A DNA stretch of 64,000 nt from Choanephora cucurbitarum (lineage: Eukaryota > Mucoromycota > Mucoromycetes > Mucorales > Choanephoraceae): NCBI GenBank assembly GCA_025331435.1, contig JAIWNI010000107.1:1-64000 (forward strand), written 5' to 3'. Positions within the stretch are counted from its first letter, which is position 1. Each line of letters opens with the position of its first letter. The position numbers and the translations under genes are program-made. This document shows positions 9,516-21,141 of the stretch, piece by piece. The notes below the pieces were generated by a model that saw only the letters and a program-made list of their open reading frames with translations, was not told where the DNA came from and made no database searches.

Positions 9516-10518
9516 TTTATTGTTAGATAAAATGCCACCAAAAAAAAGAAACAATAAACCCCTCGATTCTGTTTACTCTCATTTTCTCGGCCTATCTCTA
9601 TTTTGTTGTTCTTATCAGTATGCATCAAAAGATTCTGTTTTTTTTAACTCGCGTTTGCATTAGGAACACAATAGTCTTTTTTATAAACTAAAAGTCAATC
9701 ATGAACAAGATTTTGTTTTGTCTCTTGTCACAAGTCACTTTTTTTTTCCTTTCAAAAATAAGCTAATAATGAGTTCTTTCGATAAAGGTTTCTCTTATGT
9801 TCATTGTGAATACAGTAATAGATAGTCTTGTCAACATATGTCTATCTCAATGACGCGTTCAGGTATGATAAAAAGAAAGAAATCATAAGGCTTCTAATTT
9901 ACGTAGATGTTCTGTTGGACAAAGAAGAAAAAGTAGCAGAAATAATCTTTGATAAGTAAAACTCAGATCTCTTGTGGGGTAAATTAATCTATTGTTGTTT
10001 TTTGTCAATCCACTTAATATACAAATGCATTGCACACTCATATTGATACACCAAAGTGAAATATGAAGCATACTCTCCATTAACAGATTCTTGTCTAGAC
10101 ACACAAACGGTTATTCGGAGTTGATGTTAGTATGTAATTAATAAGAGCCTCCTCTAACAATTCACACATGGATTTTTAAGAAAATACAGCATAACAGAAA
10201 GGTCGCTTGTGTTATCTATCTTAGCAGCTAGTCGTCATCGTCAAATTGGTTTCTCAGCAAACTAGGCAAACAACTTGATTTGCACGTTAAATTCGTGACA
10301 CAATGAATATAACAGAAAAAAGAAAGAGCTCTCCATAACGTTTGCTTATAGCCAATCTCTCTAGGTTACTCAAAAAAAAAAAAAAAAGATTACCGAATTT
10401 CTAGAGCCCTCAACATAACAAAAAAAACATCATGTACCTTCCTGACGTTCTTTAGCTTCTTCTCAGCCTATTTAGACTCCCGAATTTTTCTATTAAGTTG
10501 GCTTTTCTTTTTCTTTTG

Positions 10519-10549
<31 letters not shown>

Positions 10550-10646
10550 GCTATTCTCTTTGGGGTCACACTCTGTTTTCTTTGCCTGCCTGATTTATTT
10601 TTAAAAAAAAAAGATTCAAGTGTCTATAAATAAAAGCATAATTTCA
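9516..10646. other. Intergenic, 1.1 kb
   Basis: AT-rich, no supported gene. A CT-rich microsatellite (CTCTCTCT then CTTTCTTT) lies at about 10507-10550 upstream of the next gene and may be part of its promoter or 5' leader. Minus-strand frame 9883-10104 lacks domain features and is not called. Confidence 0.5.
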
Positions 10647-11307
10647 ATGCCAATTCTATTGAACTACAAAAAGTAATTGTCTATTTTGACTTTATTACAT
10701 AAGCTAATACCTATAGCACATTTCTTTTGAACAGTGTAGAAAAGAGATCACCCACTTTATCAGCAAAAGCAGAAGATATACCACTTGGCAATCAAAGGCA
10801 TCATTCACCGGCATTCAATACAGTTCATATCATTGCTGCCATCATAGGCATAGCCGGTGCTGTAGCTGCAGCCATCACTATCTTTCTCCTGTGCAAAAGG
10901 AAGCGATCAAAGACACTAGCCCATAGTAACAAATCAGGCACAAAACATGAGTACAGTAGTAATAGCAGTAATAGTGATGATGCCTTTGGATCACAGACAA
11001 ATTCCTCCCATTCGCATTCAAATTCGCAGGACAAATTATCATAGATTTGATCAGTTTTGCCAATGATTTCGATGGAAACAACGGAAGTTCTGGTCAAAAC
11101 ATTGTTTCTGTAGAAGACGTTAGTCCTACAATGCAGCAGTATCAATTGCAGCTAAAATTACTACAGCAGCAACATCAAGAGCGAAGAGCCTATCAACAAA
11201 ATCAACCACAAAATCAACCAGTACAAGTCCAGTCTCAACCAGGGCAACAGGCAACCACCCTCTCTACCAATACGCTTTCATTACCACCGCCACCTTACTA
11301 TCCATAA
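10647..11307 (+). CDS. Small single-pass membrane protein with PPPPYYP tail
   Basis: Proposed exons are 10647-10672 and 10735-11307, with a GTAATT...GAACAG intron. The short first exon is the least certain part. One transmembrane helix (HIIAAIIGIAGAVAAAITIFLL) is followed by a KRKR stop-transfer motif, a Ser/Asn-rich stretch, a Gln-rich segment and a C-terminal PPPPYYP. This order suggests an N-out single-span plasma-membrane or endomembrane protein; the Pro/Tyr tail could bind WW or SH3 domains. The frame breaks at about 11033-11044: the first frame ends in TAG at 11042-11044 and the tail continues one frame over. One added A in the AAA at 11033-11035 joins them and makes 600 bp in total. 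Family not recognised. Confidence 0.6.
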
Positions 11308-11863
11308 TCTCTTTCTTTCCTTTGACTACATTTGTACATATTTAGCATTTTCAATACCAACCCTTATATATAATTATACAAATATATAATGTATAAAGAA
11401 CTCAAATGACATCCCTATCCCTTTCTTGTGAGAAAAGCCCCGAATACATTTATACAGATTAGTAGAATAACCAGCTTATTTGAGGATCCACATGCACCTG
11501 CTTAGCATGTCATTGCAGAAAAGACCAAATTGAGCTTATTGATCTTTTTAGGCTTGAGATTTCAAAGACACAAAGCAACAATGAAAGAACAAAAGTCCAT
11601 CGTTTTTTTTTTTTGGAACTACCTTATCATAAAATAAGAAATACAATTCATGGGTTTGTATGTTCGGTAAAATAAGCCCATGATGTCAAGATCTATTCAG
11701 AATAGTTCAGAAGTAACTATTTTAATAAAAAAAAACTATGAACTTGGTGATCATGGCCATGCACATAAGCACATACATTTAAACGTATTAGATGAGCCTG
11801 CTCTGGTTTAGTTTAGATAGCTCAATCTGATTTCTATATGACTCAATAGCTTACTTTTTTAAT
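11308..11863. other. Intergenic
   Basis: AT-rich 3' flank of the membrane-protein gene, with TA-rich possible polyadenylation sequence at 11365-11395. No gene seen. Confidence 0.5.
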
Positions 11864-12043
11864 CTAGTTCTGTGTCATTTTGCTCCTTATTTTCGGATTT
11901 ATATCAAGCACAAGCAGCTCAAGTGCTAAACTAAGCGACTCTTCCTTTTTGTCCAGCTTTCTCTTATCTATGCTATTCGCAAGGTTTGCAAATGATGATA
12001 GTGTTGCTAATGACCTTTTCTTATTTTTTCGGTGTCTTGACAT
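11864..12043 (-). pseudogene. Short Lys-rich open frame, possible gene remnant
   Basis: A 59-residue frame from an ATG at 12043 to TAG at 11864 reads as a plausible charged helical protein (MSRHRKNKKRSLATLSSFA..., then KLDKKEESLSLALELLVLD). Upstream the same frame continues to about 12140 with one TGA (EWKKQFATSKFC before the stop). It may be a decayed or error-broken exon. I see no family motif and no clear splice sites. The overlapping plus-strand frames at 11880-12292 look like its shadows. Confidence 0.25.
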
Positions 12044-12656
12044 ATCAACTTTGAGATGTGCTTTTTCTTTATTTGTTTCTTTGAAAGAGATGTGTCAACA
12101 GAACTTGCTGGTAGCAAATTGTTTCTTCCATTCGGAAGATGTAAACAACTATCTTTGTCAACAAGAAGAAGACTGGCTTTGTTTTCTTTTTATGTACATG
12201 CAACCAAAATACTGCTTAATTTCAAAGTAAGGTTTGGTCCCAAAGGAGATATTCCAGCCTTTCTTTGTCTTCCATTTTCCTTTTCTTTATAATAACAATA
12301 GAGCTTATTACATATCGTTAACCTATAACCATCTTTCGAAGATTGATATCTTGACTTCAAACGTATCTTTCTCCAAAAAAGGTGAATACATGGCTGTTGA
12401 CACTAGACTAACAAGCAATCCTCAAATAGACAAATTAAGTTGTGTTGTTTTGTTTCTAAGAAGCTGTATCACTCTGAACAGTCTAGAATATGAGTCAAGA
12501 GGTGTATCCAGCTGTATTTTGAGAACAAAGGGTTAAGCATGAGTCAGCAATTAGATTGCTCTCAACATAAAAATCAACGACCACTTTTCTTTTGTAAGTA
12601 ACATTCATGATAGGGGGGAAGCAATTTAGTGTGCCACAATATTAATTTTAATTCTA
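12044..12656. other. Intergenic
   Basis: No supported gene. Open frames on the plus strand (12056-12292, 12234-12536) are low-complexity, overlap one another in different frames and show no domain or splice structure. Confidence 0.4.
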
Positions 12657-14373
12657 TTACATAATGAGACATTTGTTATGCGACTGTTGACTCATTCTCA
12701 TCAGTTGCTCTTCAGAGTATTTCTTGCCAGTCATAGCCTGTATGTCTTCTATTGCTTGTTCTCGTTCGTTATCGCGCTTCTTTTCCTTGATCTCTTGTGG
12801 AAAATACAGTTTCAGGAAGTTCTGCAGTCCTTCATCTAAATTAAGAGCTGTGGCATCACGCACAGCAGTAGGATGACGACAGAGTGGACAGCCATCCATT
12901 TTCTTTTTCTGAGCTTTGACCAAGCATCGAACACAAAAGACATGATCGCATCGTAAACGAATAGGTCTCCAAGCAACATTCATGCAGACTGGGCAAGCTA
13001 GAGTTTTTTTTTTGATGAGACACATTATCAACAACTTCATGAGTTTGCTTACCATAATCATCCGGTTGTGGGATAATACTCGTCAGTTTGGATGTGATTG
13101 TTGCATAAAGCATACCAGCCAATTTGGACTGAACAGCTGCTCAGTGGAAACAAGCTCAGGAAAACTTTGACTGGCAGTCAAACCACTTCTCTTGTCATGC
13201 TTTTTCAAAATCTTTCTCATGGCCGTCTGATTGAGTACCTGGTAGTGCTTCATGGTGATGAGTTCTGTATTTAGAGCAATAAACTGCTCAAAAGCCGATT
13301 TCGACTCCTTTGTCTTGAATTTCTTTAACAAATCCTGCCTGTTCAGCTGTTCCACAAACCATGTCATCTGCCTCTTGGCCCTCTCAACAGACCGGAATGT
13401 CCTGTCGGCCTCTGCATTTCCCTGAAAGATCTGTGCATCCATATAGACTGAAAAGATTTTTCGCCAATGATACATTTCTGATTTTTGAGTGGGTGCAGCC
13501 TTAGGAGAGCACAATGAATGAATGAAGAGCGGGTGATGTGCTTAAGACTTACTGCTTTGGTCATACACGATTCAAGTGAATTGATATCTTCTTCAAATCG
13601 CTGAGATGTCACATTTTGCAGTTTGGCAGCTTGATCCAGTTCTGCTAACAAAAGCTTAAAGAATTCATCATCTTGTTCCAACTCAATCACAAGTGTCTTG
13701 AGCTGTCCCCTCTCCATTAATTCTGCTCTCTCTGTCATGTCTTCATGCTCATGGCTATCTTTGATCCGATCTCTCTCTGCTAACGTCAATTTGACCAACT
13801 CTTTCACAAGCTGTACAGTTGAATCCCTTCTTTGCCTTGTGAAGGCAGGTGAATGAAGTACGTTTTCTTCACCTGAACTAACTGAACTTGATAAGGAAAA
13901 GATGTCTTTGTTGTTATGACTTCGCTTGTATTCTAGTTTTGGTCTATCGGCATCTTGGTTGGGTGTTTCTGATGATATCAATAGCTTTGATAACATCTGT
14001 TGTACCTTGGGTTCACTGGGATCATAACTGAATTCAATGCAAGGTTTTACATTAGGTACTTCACCTTATAAAAAAAAAATTTAAACCTTAAACAGAAAAA
14101 TAGCTTGAGCTTGTTTATTACCTATAAAATAATATTTGATTTTTGGTATATTGTCATTATCATGGTCTTGTTCGTTATCGTGAATAGCAAGGCTTTCTTC
14201 ATTACCAGAGTCTTCAAGGCATTCATGAAGTAAAGAAGCAGAAAGGCCTCTACTTTCAATTTCTTCTGCCACTCTGGTAATGATCTTCTTCAAGGCTTTG
14301 TACTGAATAAGATAGGGTCTCCATTCAGAGGTATATCTTCTGCTTCTGTTTCCAATTGTTTACCGAATTTCAT
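12657..14373 (-). CDS. SPX-RING E3 ubiquitin ligase
   Basis: Four exons: 14373-14122, 14064-13553, 13499-13053 and 12997-12657. The protein starts MKFGKQLETEAEDIP, the classic SPX start, continues WRPYLIQYKALKKII, and ends the SPX domain with KILKKHDKRSG. The SPX core is interrupted by a long Ser/Lys/Glu-rich segment. A C3HC4 RING follows (CPVC ... CDHVFCVRC ... CPLC). The last part is charged (EIKEKKRDNEREQ...). SPX domains bind inositol pyrophosphates, and fungal SPX-RING ligases control phosphate uptake and polyphosphate, so a role in phosphate homeostasis is likely but inferred. The exons total 1552 bp; two missing bases are evident: a G at about 14326 (CTGAATGG for CTGGAATGG, restoring IPLEWRPY) and an A at 13123-13125 (restoring FSPKLAGMLY). 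With both, the length is 1554 bp. The start codon is 74 bp downstream of the M13 gene's stop. Confidence 0.88.
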
Positions 14374-14447
14374 CAATAGAGCAAGATCATAAGATAATAG
14401 AAAAAGAAAAATAATAAAAAAGATTTTTTTAATGATTAAAAAAAAAA

Positions 14448-17231
14448 TTACCAAACTTGACATTTTTTTATTTGATCAGTCGGATTCATAAATGAGCCTA
14501 CTTTACAACCAAATGTTGTTGCGAAATTAGCAGAGCTCATTAAGGGACCATTGACCCTATAGCGATCAGGCGCACTTTGTCTAACCAGAGACTAGATCAC
14601 GTATTAGTGCATGTTGAAGAAAAAGACTGATGGACAACTTACCTCATATTCTTTTGTGGATTTACTGCATTTGAGACGAGCAAACTGAATATAGCCAAGT
14701 TGATCTTGAGTCCAATGGCGATCTAAGCCTGGTATGGATATATTCTCAAACTGATGAATCTTGGATTCTAACAAGATCAATCCTCCATAATCAGCATAGT
14801 TGTTGTCGAGTGTTTCCTTGCCATTCAGCCCAAAGGAGTCATATTGATCCACTAAACATTGGTTTTGTTTATCCAGCGCATGGATTGTTTGGCTACTCCA
14901 CCAATCTCCATAGATCCCCTTGTCATTGTATTTTCGTCCTTGTGTATCAAAAGCATGCTATAGGAGTCACACGTGGTGTCAGAGAGACAGACAATAGTCA
15001 CGTCTTATTGGTCACTTACCATTATCTCATGACCAACCATCCATCCTATTGTTCCGACGTACAAATAAGACGGGCTATCTGGGTCAAAATAAGGCAATTG
15101 CAGCAACCCAGCCGGAACAATTAGCTATTGAGAAATGTGTGAAACGTCTGATATGGAATTTGAGTAGATCTCTTCAGTCTTACTTTGTTTTGCTTTCTCT
15201 CGTATTTGATATTGACACTATGCGCATTCATCTTCCAGGCATTCTTGTCAATTGGCTTCTCAAGCAGTTGCCATGTTTGTCTGACTTGATGCTGATTGGC
15301 CTTTATCATGTTGGCAAAAAAAGTCTGTTCGGTTGATACTAATATCACCGAAATATTCAGATAAAGAAATCACTGAGGTAAGATCGGGCGCTGAAGTAGA
15401 AAATCCAACCTGAATGTCCATGGCTTGAAGCTAATATTATGTTAACTATCACTCAACTTAATCGGTTGGTCAACTTTACCTTTCTGATGATACTGGCCTT
15501 TGTCTGGTTGTCTTCTTTGGCTATCCAGCCAAGATGAGGCACACGATCTATCAACACTTGAGTGGTATTCTGAACAATCATCTTGACTTTATCTTTTGAT
15601 TTGGAGATACGCTCTTGGTGATCAAGGACATAGTAACGACCCATCAAAAGACCCAGGGCACTCTTGTCAATGGTATCAATACAGATATCGCGTCTTTCAG
15701 GAAGTGCTCTTGGTACCACACCACTTAATTTAGCATCCAATTTTCGCTTAGGTGCCACATACTGTTCTCCAAGCATATCAAGGTATTTCCAGATAGTACG
15801 CCATATGAAATACGTCTGAAGTGTACGCGTATTTGTTGTACTCAACACATCTTTGCTCAAGTGCTTGATGAATTCAGGCGTAGGAATCAAGACATAATCA
15901 GGAGATTTGGCTGCATTGGGCAGATGCTGTTGAATGAACCGTGTCCATTGAATGGGAGGAGCCTCTTGCTCCAATCGTTCCAAAGACCACTGTTCAGGCT
16001 GAAGCTGATCTGTAATCAGGGTTGCTTGAGCCAGTTTCTTTTCAAAGTCGACAATACGACGAGCTGTGGCAACTGCACTCCATGACTTCCAGCCAAATTC
16101 ATTTGATACATCTTGCTTAAACACAAGATCAAGGATAGAGGTCACCACTTGCATATAGACAGACAACGTATCGGGATCATCGTAAAGCTCAGGACGAGGT
16201 AAGCCTACTTGTCCCTGCCACAATGAGAGACTGGGTTTGTTGGCATTGTAGATCATGTCAGGTTCAATCTTCATCTCGAACAATGCCCAGATGTTGCGGT
16301 CGGATAAGAAAGAGAGAGCCCGATTAAGCCCTTCTGGACTGACTTGATCCTGTCTCAATGAGATGTGCTCTCGAATGACTCTGAATAAAGGGTATAGTGG
16401 CTTGATGTTGGCCTGTTCTATCAAATCTTGATTCATACAGGATTGATAAAAGTCACTTAGTTTTGTGAATAGCTGTCTGTCCAGGATTTGATCTGGACTG
16501 GGTATCAGTGGCTTTTGTTGCTTGTAGAGATTGTCAAAGTCGCGATTTAAAATATGATCCAGTCTGTGTCGGATAGCATCGTTTGTGATGGATTGCATAT
16601 CAATTCTTGATTTCACACCTGGAATAACATGTTCCTCCTGCCATTTACTACCTAACACACACGATAAATAGAACGAACGGTATCCTTATCAACCCAACTT
16701 ACAAACGTAACCATAAAAGTCATCACAAGGATCTAATTCTTGGTCTACATTCTAAAGTATGCATATTTAGAAGCGTGGATTTCTAAAATAACTAAAAAAA
16801 AAATTGTTTACCTCTAATATACTAGCGGCAGTAACAATACAATTAGAATCCAAGCAATAGCTCTAAAACAAAAGATTCAGGATACACACAATTCAACTTT
16901 TCATGATGACGTACTGGTGTCTTTGTGTTATTCTCTGGTTGCTTCGGCACAGGAACAAGTGGAGTATCATCTACCTGACTACTACGCGCATACAATCCCA
17001 CAAAGACAAAGAGTAAATCAACAAAATGGAACTTGAAAAGAACAAGAACTTTTCTAGTGAAGTAAAATGGCCCGGCTGAAGATAAGCTGGATACCGATAC
17101 ACACCACTACCATAGTCAGTTCTCAATCCTTGTTCGTCTTCGTCTTCTTGTTCTCTAAAGCGTCCGAAACTATGTTGATCATCATCCACTTTCCTCTTGC
17201 GTGTTAGCAGAGGTTCATTGGCGTCTGTCAT
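14448..17231 (-). CDS. M13 (neprilysin-family) metallopeptidase homologue, type II membrane protein
   Basis: Eight exons: 17231-16915, 16862-16812, 16751-16703, 16651-15480, 15430-15184, 15124-15020, 14957-14643 and 14591-14448. A cytoplasmic acidic N-tail (MTDANEPLLTRKRKVDD...) precedes a signal-anchor helix and a luminal/extracellular M13 domain. Family marks: CLDSNCIVTAASIL, DPCDDFYGYVC, IVPAGLLQLPYF, zinc motif HEIMH (split by an intron after HEIM), DRYRVNGPLMS and terminal CQVW. The third zinc ligand is normally Glu in GENIAD; here the sequence is DNNYAD with Asn in that place, and the substrate-binding NA(F/Y)Y motif reads NIKY. It may be a non-catalytic member. Two single-base corrections are needed: one G more at the CCC of 17071-17073, and one A fewer in the A7 run at 15316-15322. 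With both, the total stays 2400 bp (799 aa). Confidence 0.88.
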
Positions 17232-17871
17232 ATTTGCTTTCAAGAAACAAAGAAAAAAAAGAAGAGAGAAATGGGAAAAAAATGCATTTAAATAGCAGCT
17301 CAAGTTACACTTGAATCACCTTATGGAAATCAATAGATGGTATTGTAATAATATGAGAATTGGTTTAATAACTGAAACAGTATGTCACTTGCTTCAATAA
17401 AATCGTTATTTTTTTTTTTATTTAGAACCCAAAGAAGAACAAACAAAGGGTAAAAAGAAAAAGTGTTTAGAGCCATCTCTTTAGGTAAAAAAAGACGCTT
17501 GGTCAAATTGCATAGTTGACTCTTTCAGATTGGCTGATATTTCAAGTTGTTAGGCTTTGAGTTAAAAGATAATCAGCGAGTAAGAAGGATTACTTGATAA
17601 ACTATGGCTTTAGAGAAGCAAAGTTTGGTCATGACAATCATCTTGACGCTAAGGTCTTTCTCTAAATCAACACAGAGAGCTTGTTTGAAGGGCCTAACAA
17701 GAATGAAGATCATACAAAGTCAATGAAGGCTGATAACAATGATGCTTTAAGGATAAGCAATGATATCATGGCTAGTACAACCCCTCATTCAAAAGGTACG
17801 ACATTGATTATTCGTTAAAGGCAACAAGGTTTCAACAAGAAGATAACAGTATTTTATTTTACATTTCTCTT
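17232..17871. other. Intergenic between M13 homologue and V-ATPase gene
   Basis: About 640 bp of AT-rich sequence serving as promoter of the M13-like gene (high side of it, minus strand) and 3' flank of the V-ATPase gene. No gene or structured element seen. Confidence 0.5.
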
Positions 17872-20776
17872 TTACTCAGAAGTAGGGTTCAAGACAGTGA
17901 CAAAGGTAAAAGGTTCAAACTTGATACCATCACCATTATAGAATTTACCATCAAATTCGACCCACATCAAACGAAGAGCGTGAAGGAAAGCAGAGAGACC
18001 TTCCATACACAATAGAATAGCAAGTGTCAATACGAACCACATAGAGAAACCAATGAAGAGACCGATGACAGCAAGAGGGCCTGTGAATCCAAACCAGATC
18101 TTGAGTGTCATGTCCCATAAGACACTAGACAATTCTATAGAACAACTGATTGAGTTTTCTTTCTTTTCGCTAATGCAATATCCACTTACGTGCGTGAGCA
18201 AGAGACAAGGCCCATAAACGAAGATAAGAAGCAGTGTTAGAGATACAGTTAAGACAGAATTCAATAGTATGAATTGTTTGGTGAATCATGACTTCGCTGA
18301 AATCAAACTAAAGACATTTTGTTAATAAAATATTAATACAATCATTCAGCACTTACCTCTTCTTCTTCCTCATCCTCTTCTGCAGAAGCTTGAGCAGCAT
18401 GTTCTTCATCCATATGGTCATCAGCAGCAATAGTTTCATAATGATGCTTACTGGCTTCTTTCTTGAGATAGAATGGCTTAGCAAACCACATCCAGGGAAC
18501 ACAGACAACAGCAAGCAAGATCAAGACGAGTTGAACAGGACCTTGACCTGGGTAAAGTTGCTCTTCAGGGTTCACTGTACCAGGAGTCAAGAACATGTAG
18601 ATCAACATGTTCAAGAGATTAGGAGGAGCATTACGGATATGGTGACCCTCAGAATCAAGTTCCCACCAGTTCACACTCCACTTGTACATGATACAGAAGA
18701 TGAGGTAACCAAAGATAGATTCCAAAAAGAGAATTTGAGGCAAGAATTCAAGCCAGACAAAGGCCTTGCGCTTGTAATAGATGTGATTAAAGACGTTCAA
18801 GCAGACAGCAAAGGACATGTGAATGACACCGATAATGATAGCTTGTTTCATCTTGTAAGAGTTGGTGAACAACAAGAAGTTTTCAGATCCGTGCCAAGCA
18901 GGATCAAGACCGAAAGCATACACATTTCCATTAGGTAAGGCTTCAACAGTTTCGGTCGATGTGTAGTTGGAGGGCATATCAAAGCCAGATTTGAAGATGT
19001 TTAGTGATAGAGAGAAGACATCGTTATAGATAGCACCAGTGAAGATAGAGAAGAGACCCATCATCAGCATCATGTAACGACCACTAAAGAACATGCTGAA
19101 GATTTCACCTGTTTGATTAGACAGCTTCTTCTCATTTAAGCAGAGATAGAGTGCAATCAGGAACATGATAGCACCGTGACCGATATCACCAAACATCATA
19201 GCGAAAAGGAAAGGGAATGAAATGATGGTGAAAAGACCAGGGTTGACTTCACGGTAACGAGCAATACCATAAGCATCAATGATGGACTGGAAGCCTTCAG
19301 TGAACTTGTTGGTGCGGTGGTATGTAGGAGGTGTCTTTTTGGTCTGCAATTCTGTTAAGATAGAAGGAAGACTTGTGCCTGAAGCATCCTATAAATAAAA
19401 AAAAAAAAGATTAGGAGATTCAACAAATGATGCATTGACTAATCCAATCCTCTTACAGTAGCATCCTTTAATGATTGTTGAACAAGAGCTATATCATTTT
19501 TAGGACACCAGCCTTCAGCAATAAGACACTTGCGATTAACGTCATAATTAAACAAGTTCATGGTATGGTATATAGCTTTTTCTTTGCGTACAATAGTAGT
19601 CCAAGCAGCGACGTTCTCAGAAATCTTGAGCAGTTCTGAACGGCGCGTTTGGTTTGTGGTGGAGAGAACATTGTTCAGATCTTCAATACGAGAGGTGACA
19701 TCCAAGAGAGAATCACGACGCTTGTCAGCAGAATCATCAATGGAATATAAAGTACCGCCCAAACTTTCAGAGATCTTCTTGATCTTTGCAATGATCTCGG
19801 TACCATGAGCAAAGATACAAAAGACGTTTTTATCAATCACGCTATCCGTATCAGGATCCACGATAGGTTCATCAATTTCGGCAGATTTCATGTAAAGATT
19901 ACCACGAAGTGAACGCCAAAGTACACGTTCGAATGTTTGCATTCTTGAACGGGCAATTACACCTGTAACATAGCCGAGGTGCATGTTATCAAGGTCATAA
20001 TGAACTTGTTCAACATCGTTTTCCAATAAAGGTGCAGAATCGTCTTGTTCATCAAGTGAGTTACGCATAGTCTCTTGTCTAGATTCTTCCTTTAAATAAA
20101 ATAAAATGTCAATACACATAAATGGCACTATCTTCTCTATAATTTACCTGTTGAAAGAAAACAGATGATTCTCTAAGGACATGACGAAGTTCTGTGAGTT
20201 GGAGGTAACGACGTTGAAGTGTTTCATGAGAAGAGTTGAGTTGAGAGATACGATTTTCATATTCCTTCAAGTTTTCTTCAAGGTCATCGACTTCTTGAGC
20301 TGAACGAGCGCGGGAACGGTAAGCAGCAGCTGTCAAAGGACGAACTTGAATATCGTTTTTCTGAAGTTGTGTTTGAAGGAAACCTATGCATAAACAAAGG
20401 CTATGTTAATACGCGTAACATTTCCAATTCCCCTTTTTTTACTCCAATAGAAAGTTTAAAAAAAAAAGATGAAACACTCTTATCCCGCAAAAAAAATAAT
20501 AATACGCACGACATTGACGTTCCATTTCATCCAATCTTCTAATTTCTGATACAAAAGAACGTTGAAAAGCATTGACTTCAGGGTTAAGCTATGTTCAAAA
20601 AAAAAAGCGAGTTTATATCTAGGAAAGATAGAACAAGATCGACTTTGGCTTACATCTCTAAACTGCACTTTGCCCAGTTCACCGAGTTCAGCAACACAAG
20701 GTTGAGCAACTTCAGCGGGGATATACAACTGAATGAGAGACATCTCCTCCGAACGGAAGAGCGTACTTGGTGCCAT
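17872..20776 (-). CDS. VPH1: V-type proton ATPase subunit a
   Basis: Subunit a of the V0 sector, which forms the proton half-channels and the stator link to V1 in vacuole and endomembranes. Seven exons: 20776-20654, 20588-20510, 20383-20148, 20089-19457, 19388-18357, 18307-18190 and 18134-17872; 2484 bp, 827 aa. The start [20 protein letters not shown] and [15 protein letters not shown] are family-typical. A coiled coil (about residues 100-140) and cytosolic domain precede the membrane part, which contains [11 protein letters not shown], the acidic loop (EEDEEEEE) and [15 protein letters not shown]. In the last motif Arg731 corresponds to the essential Arg735 of yeast Vph1. One paralogue is seen here, so the VPH1-versus-STV1 choice is nominal. 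No frame errors. Confidence 0.96.
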
Positions 20777-21141
20777 TTTTTCGGTCTTTCTTTCTTTATG
20801 AGCTATATAAAAAGAGAAAATATAAAAAGAAAAGAAAAGGAAAAAAAAAAGAGTGCGAGAGACTGTGTGTGTGCGCAAACAAACTGGTGGAGCAAACTGC
20901 GCGCTGTTTTAATAGGAGATTCAAGTACAACATAATCAAGCTACAGTTTATGACGTCTCTTCAAATCAGTGAGTTTCGCATTCATTTAATTAACTCCTTT
21001 TCTTTTCAGTTACTATTTTTTTTTAAATTTTATTTCTGGACTCAACAAATAGCCTTCGCCTCCCTCCTCTCCCCTCCGCTTTCTATCACTCAAAGAAACA
21101 CATTAAGAAAACGACAGAGAGAAGCAACTCAATTAGACAGA
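20777..21141. promoter_or_regulatory. Divergent promoter, V-ATPase subunit a and BAR-SH3 genes
   Basis: The two ATGs (20776 minus, 21142 plus) face away from each other across 365 bp. The segment holds an A/G-rich tract close to the V-ATPase start (20815-20853) and C/T-rich stretches nearer the BAR gene (20990-21095), as often seen in leaders of these fungi. A factor site cannot be assigned. Confidence 0.45.

Noticed and set aside
18390..18938. 182-codon plus-strand frame inside the V-ATPase gene
   Set aside because: Antisense shadow; the minus-strand gene is unambiguous.
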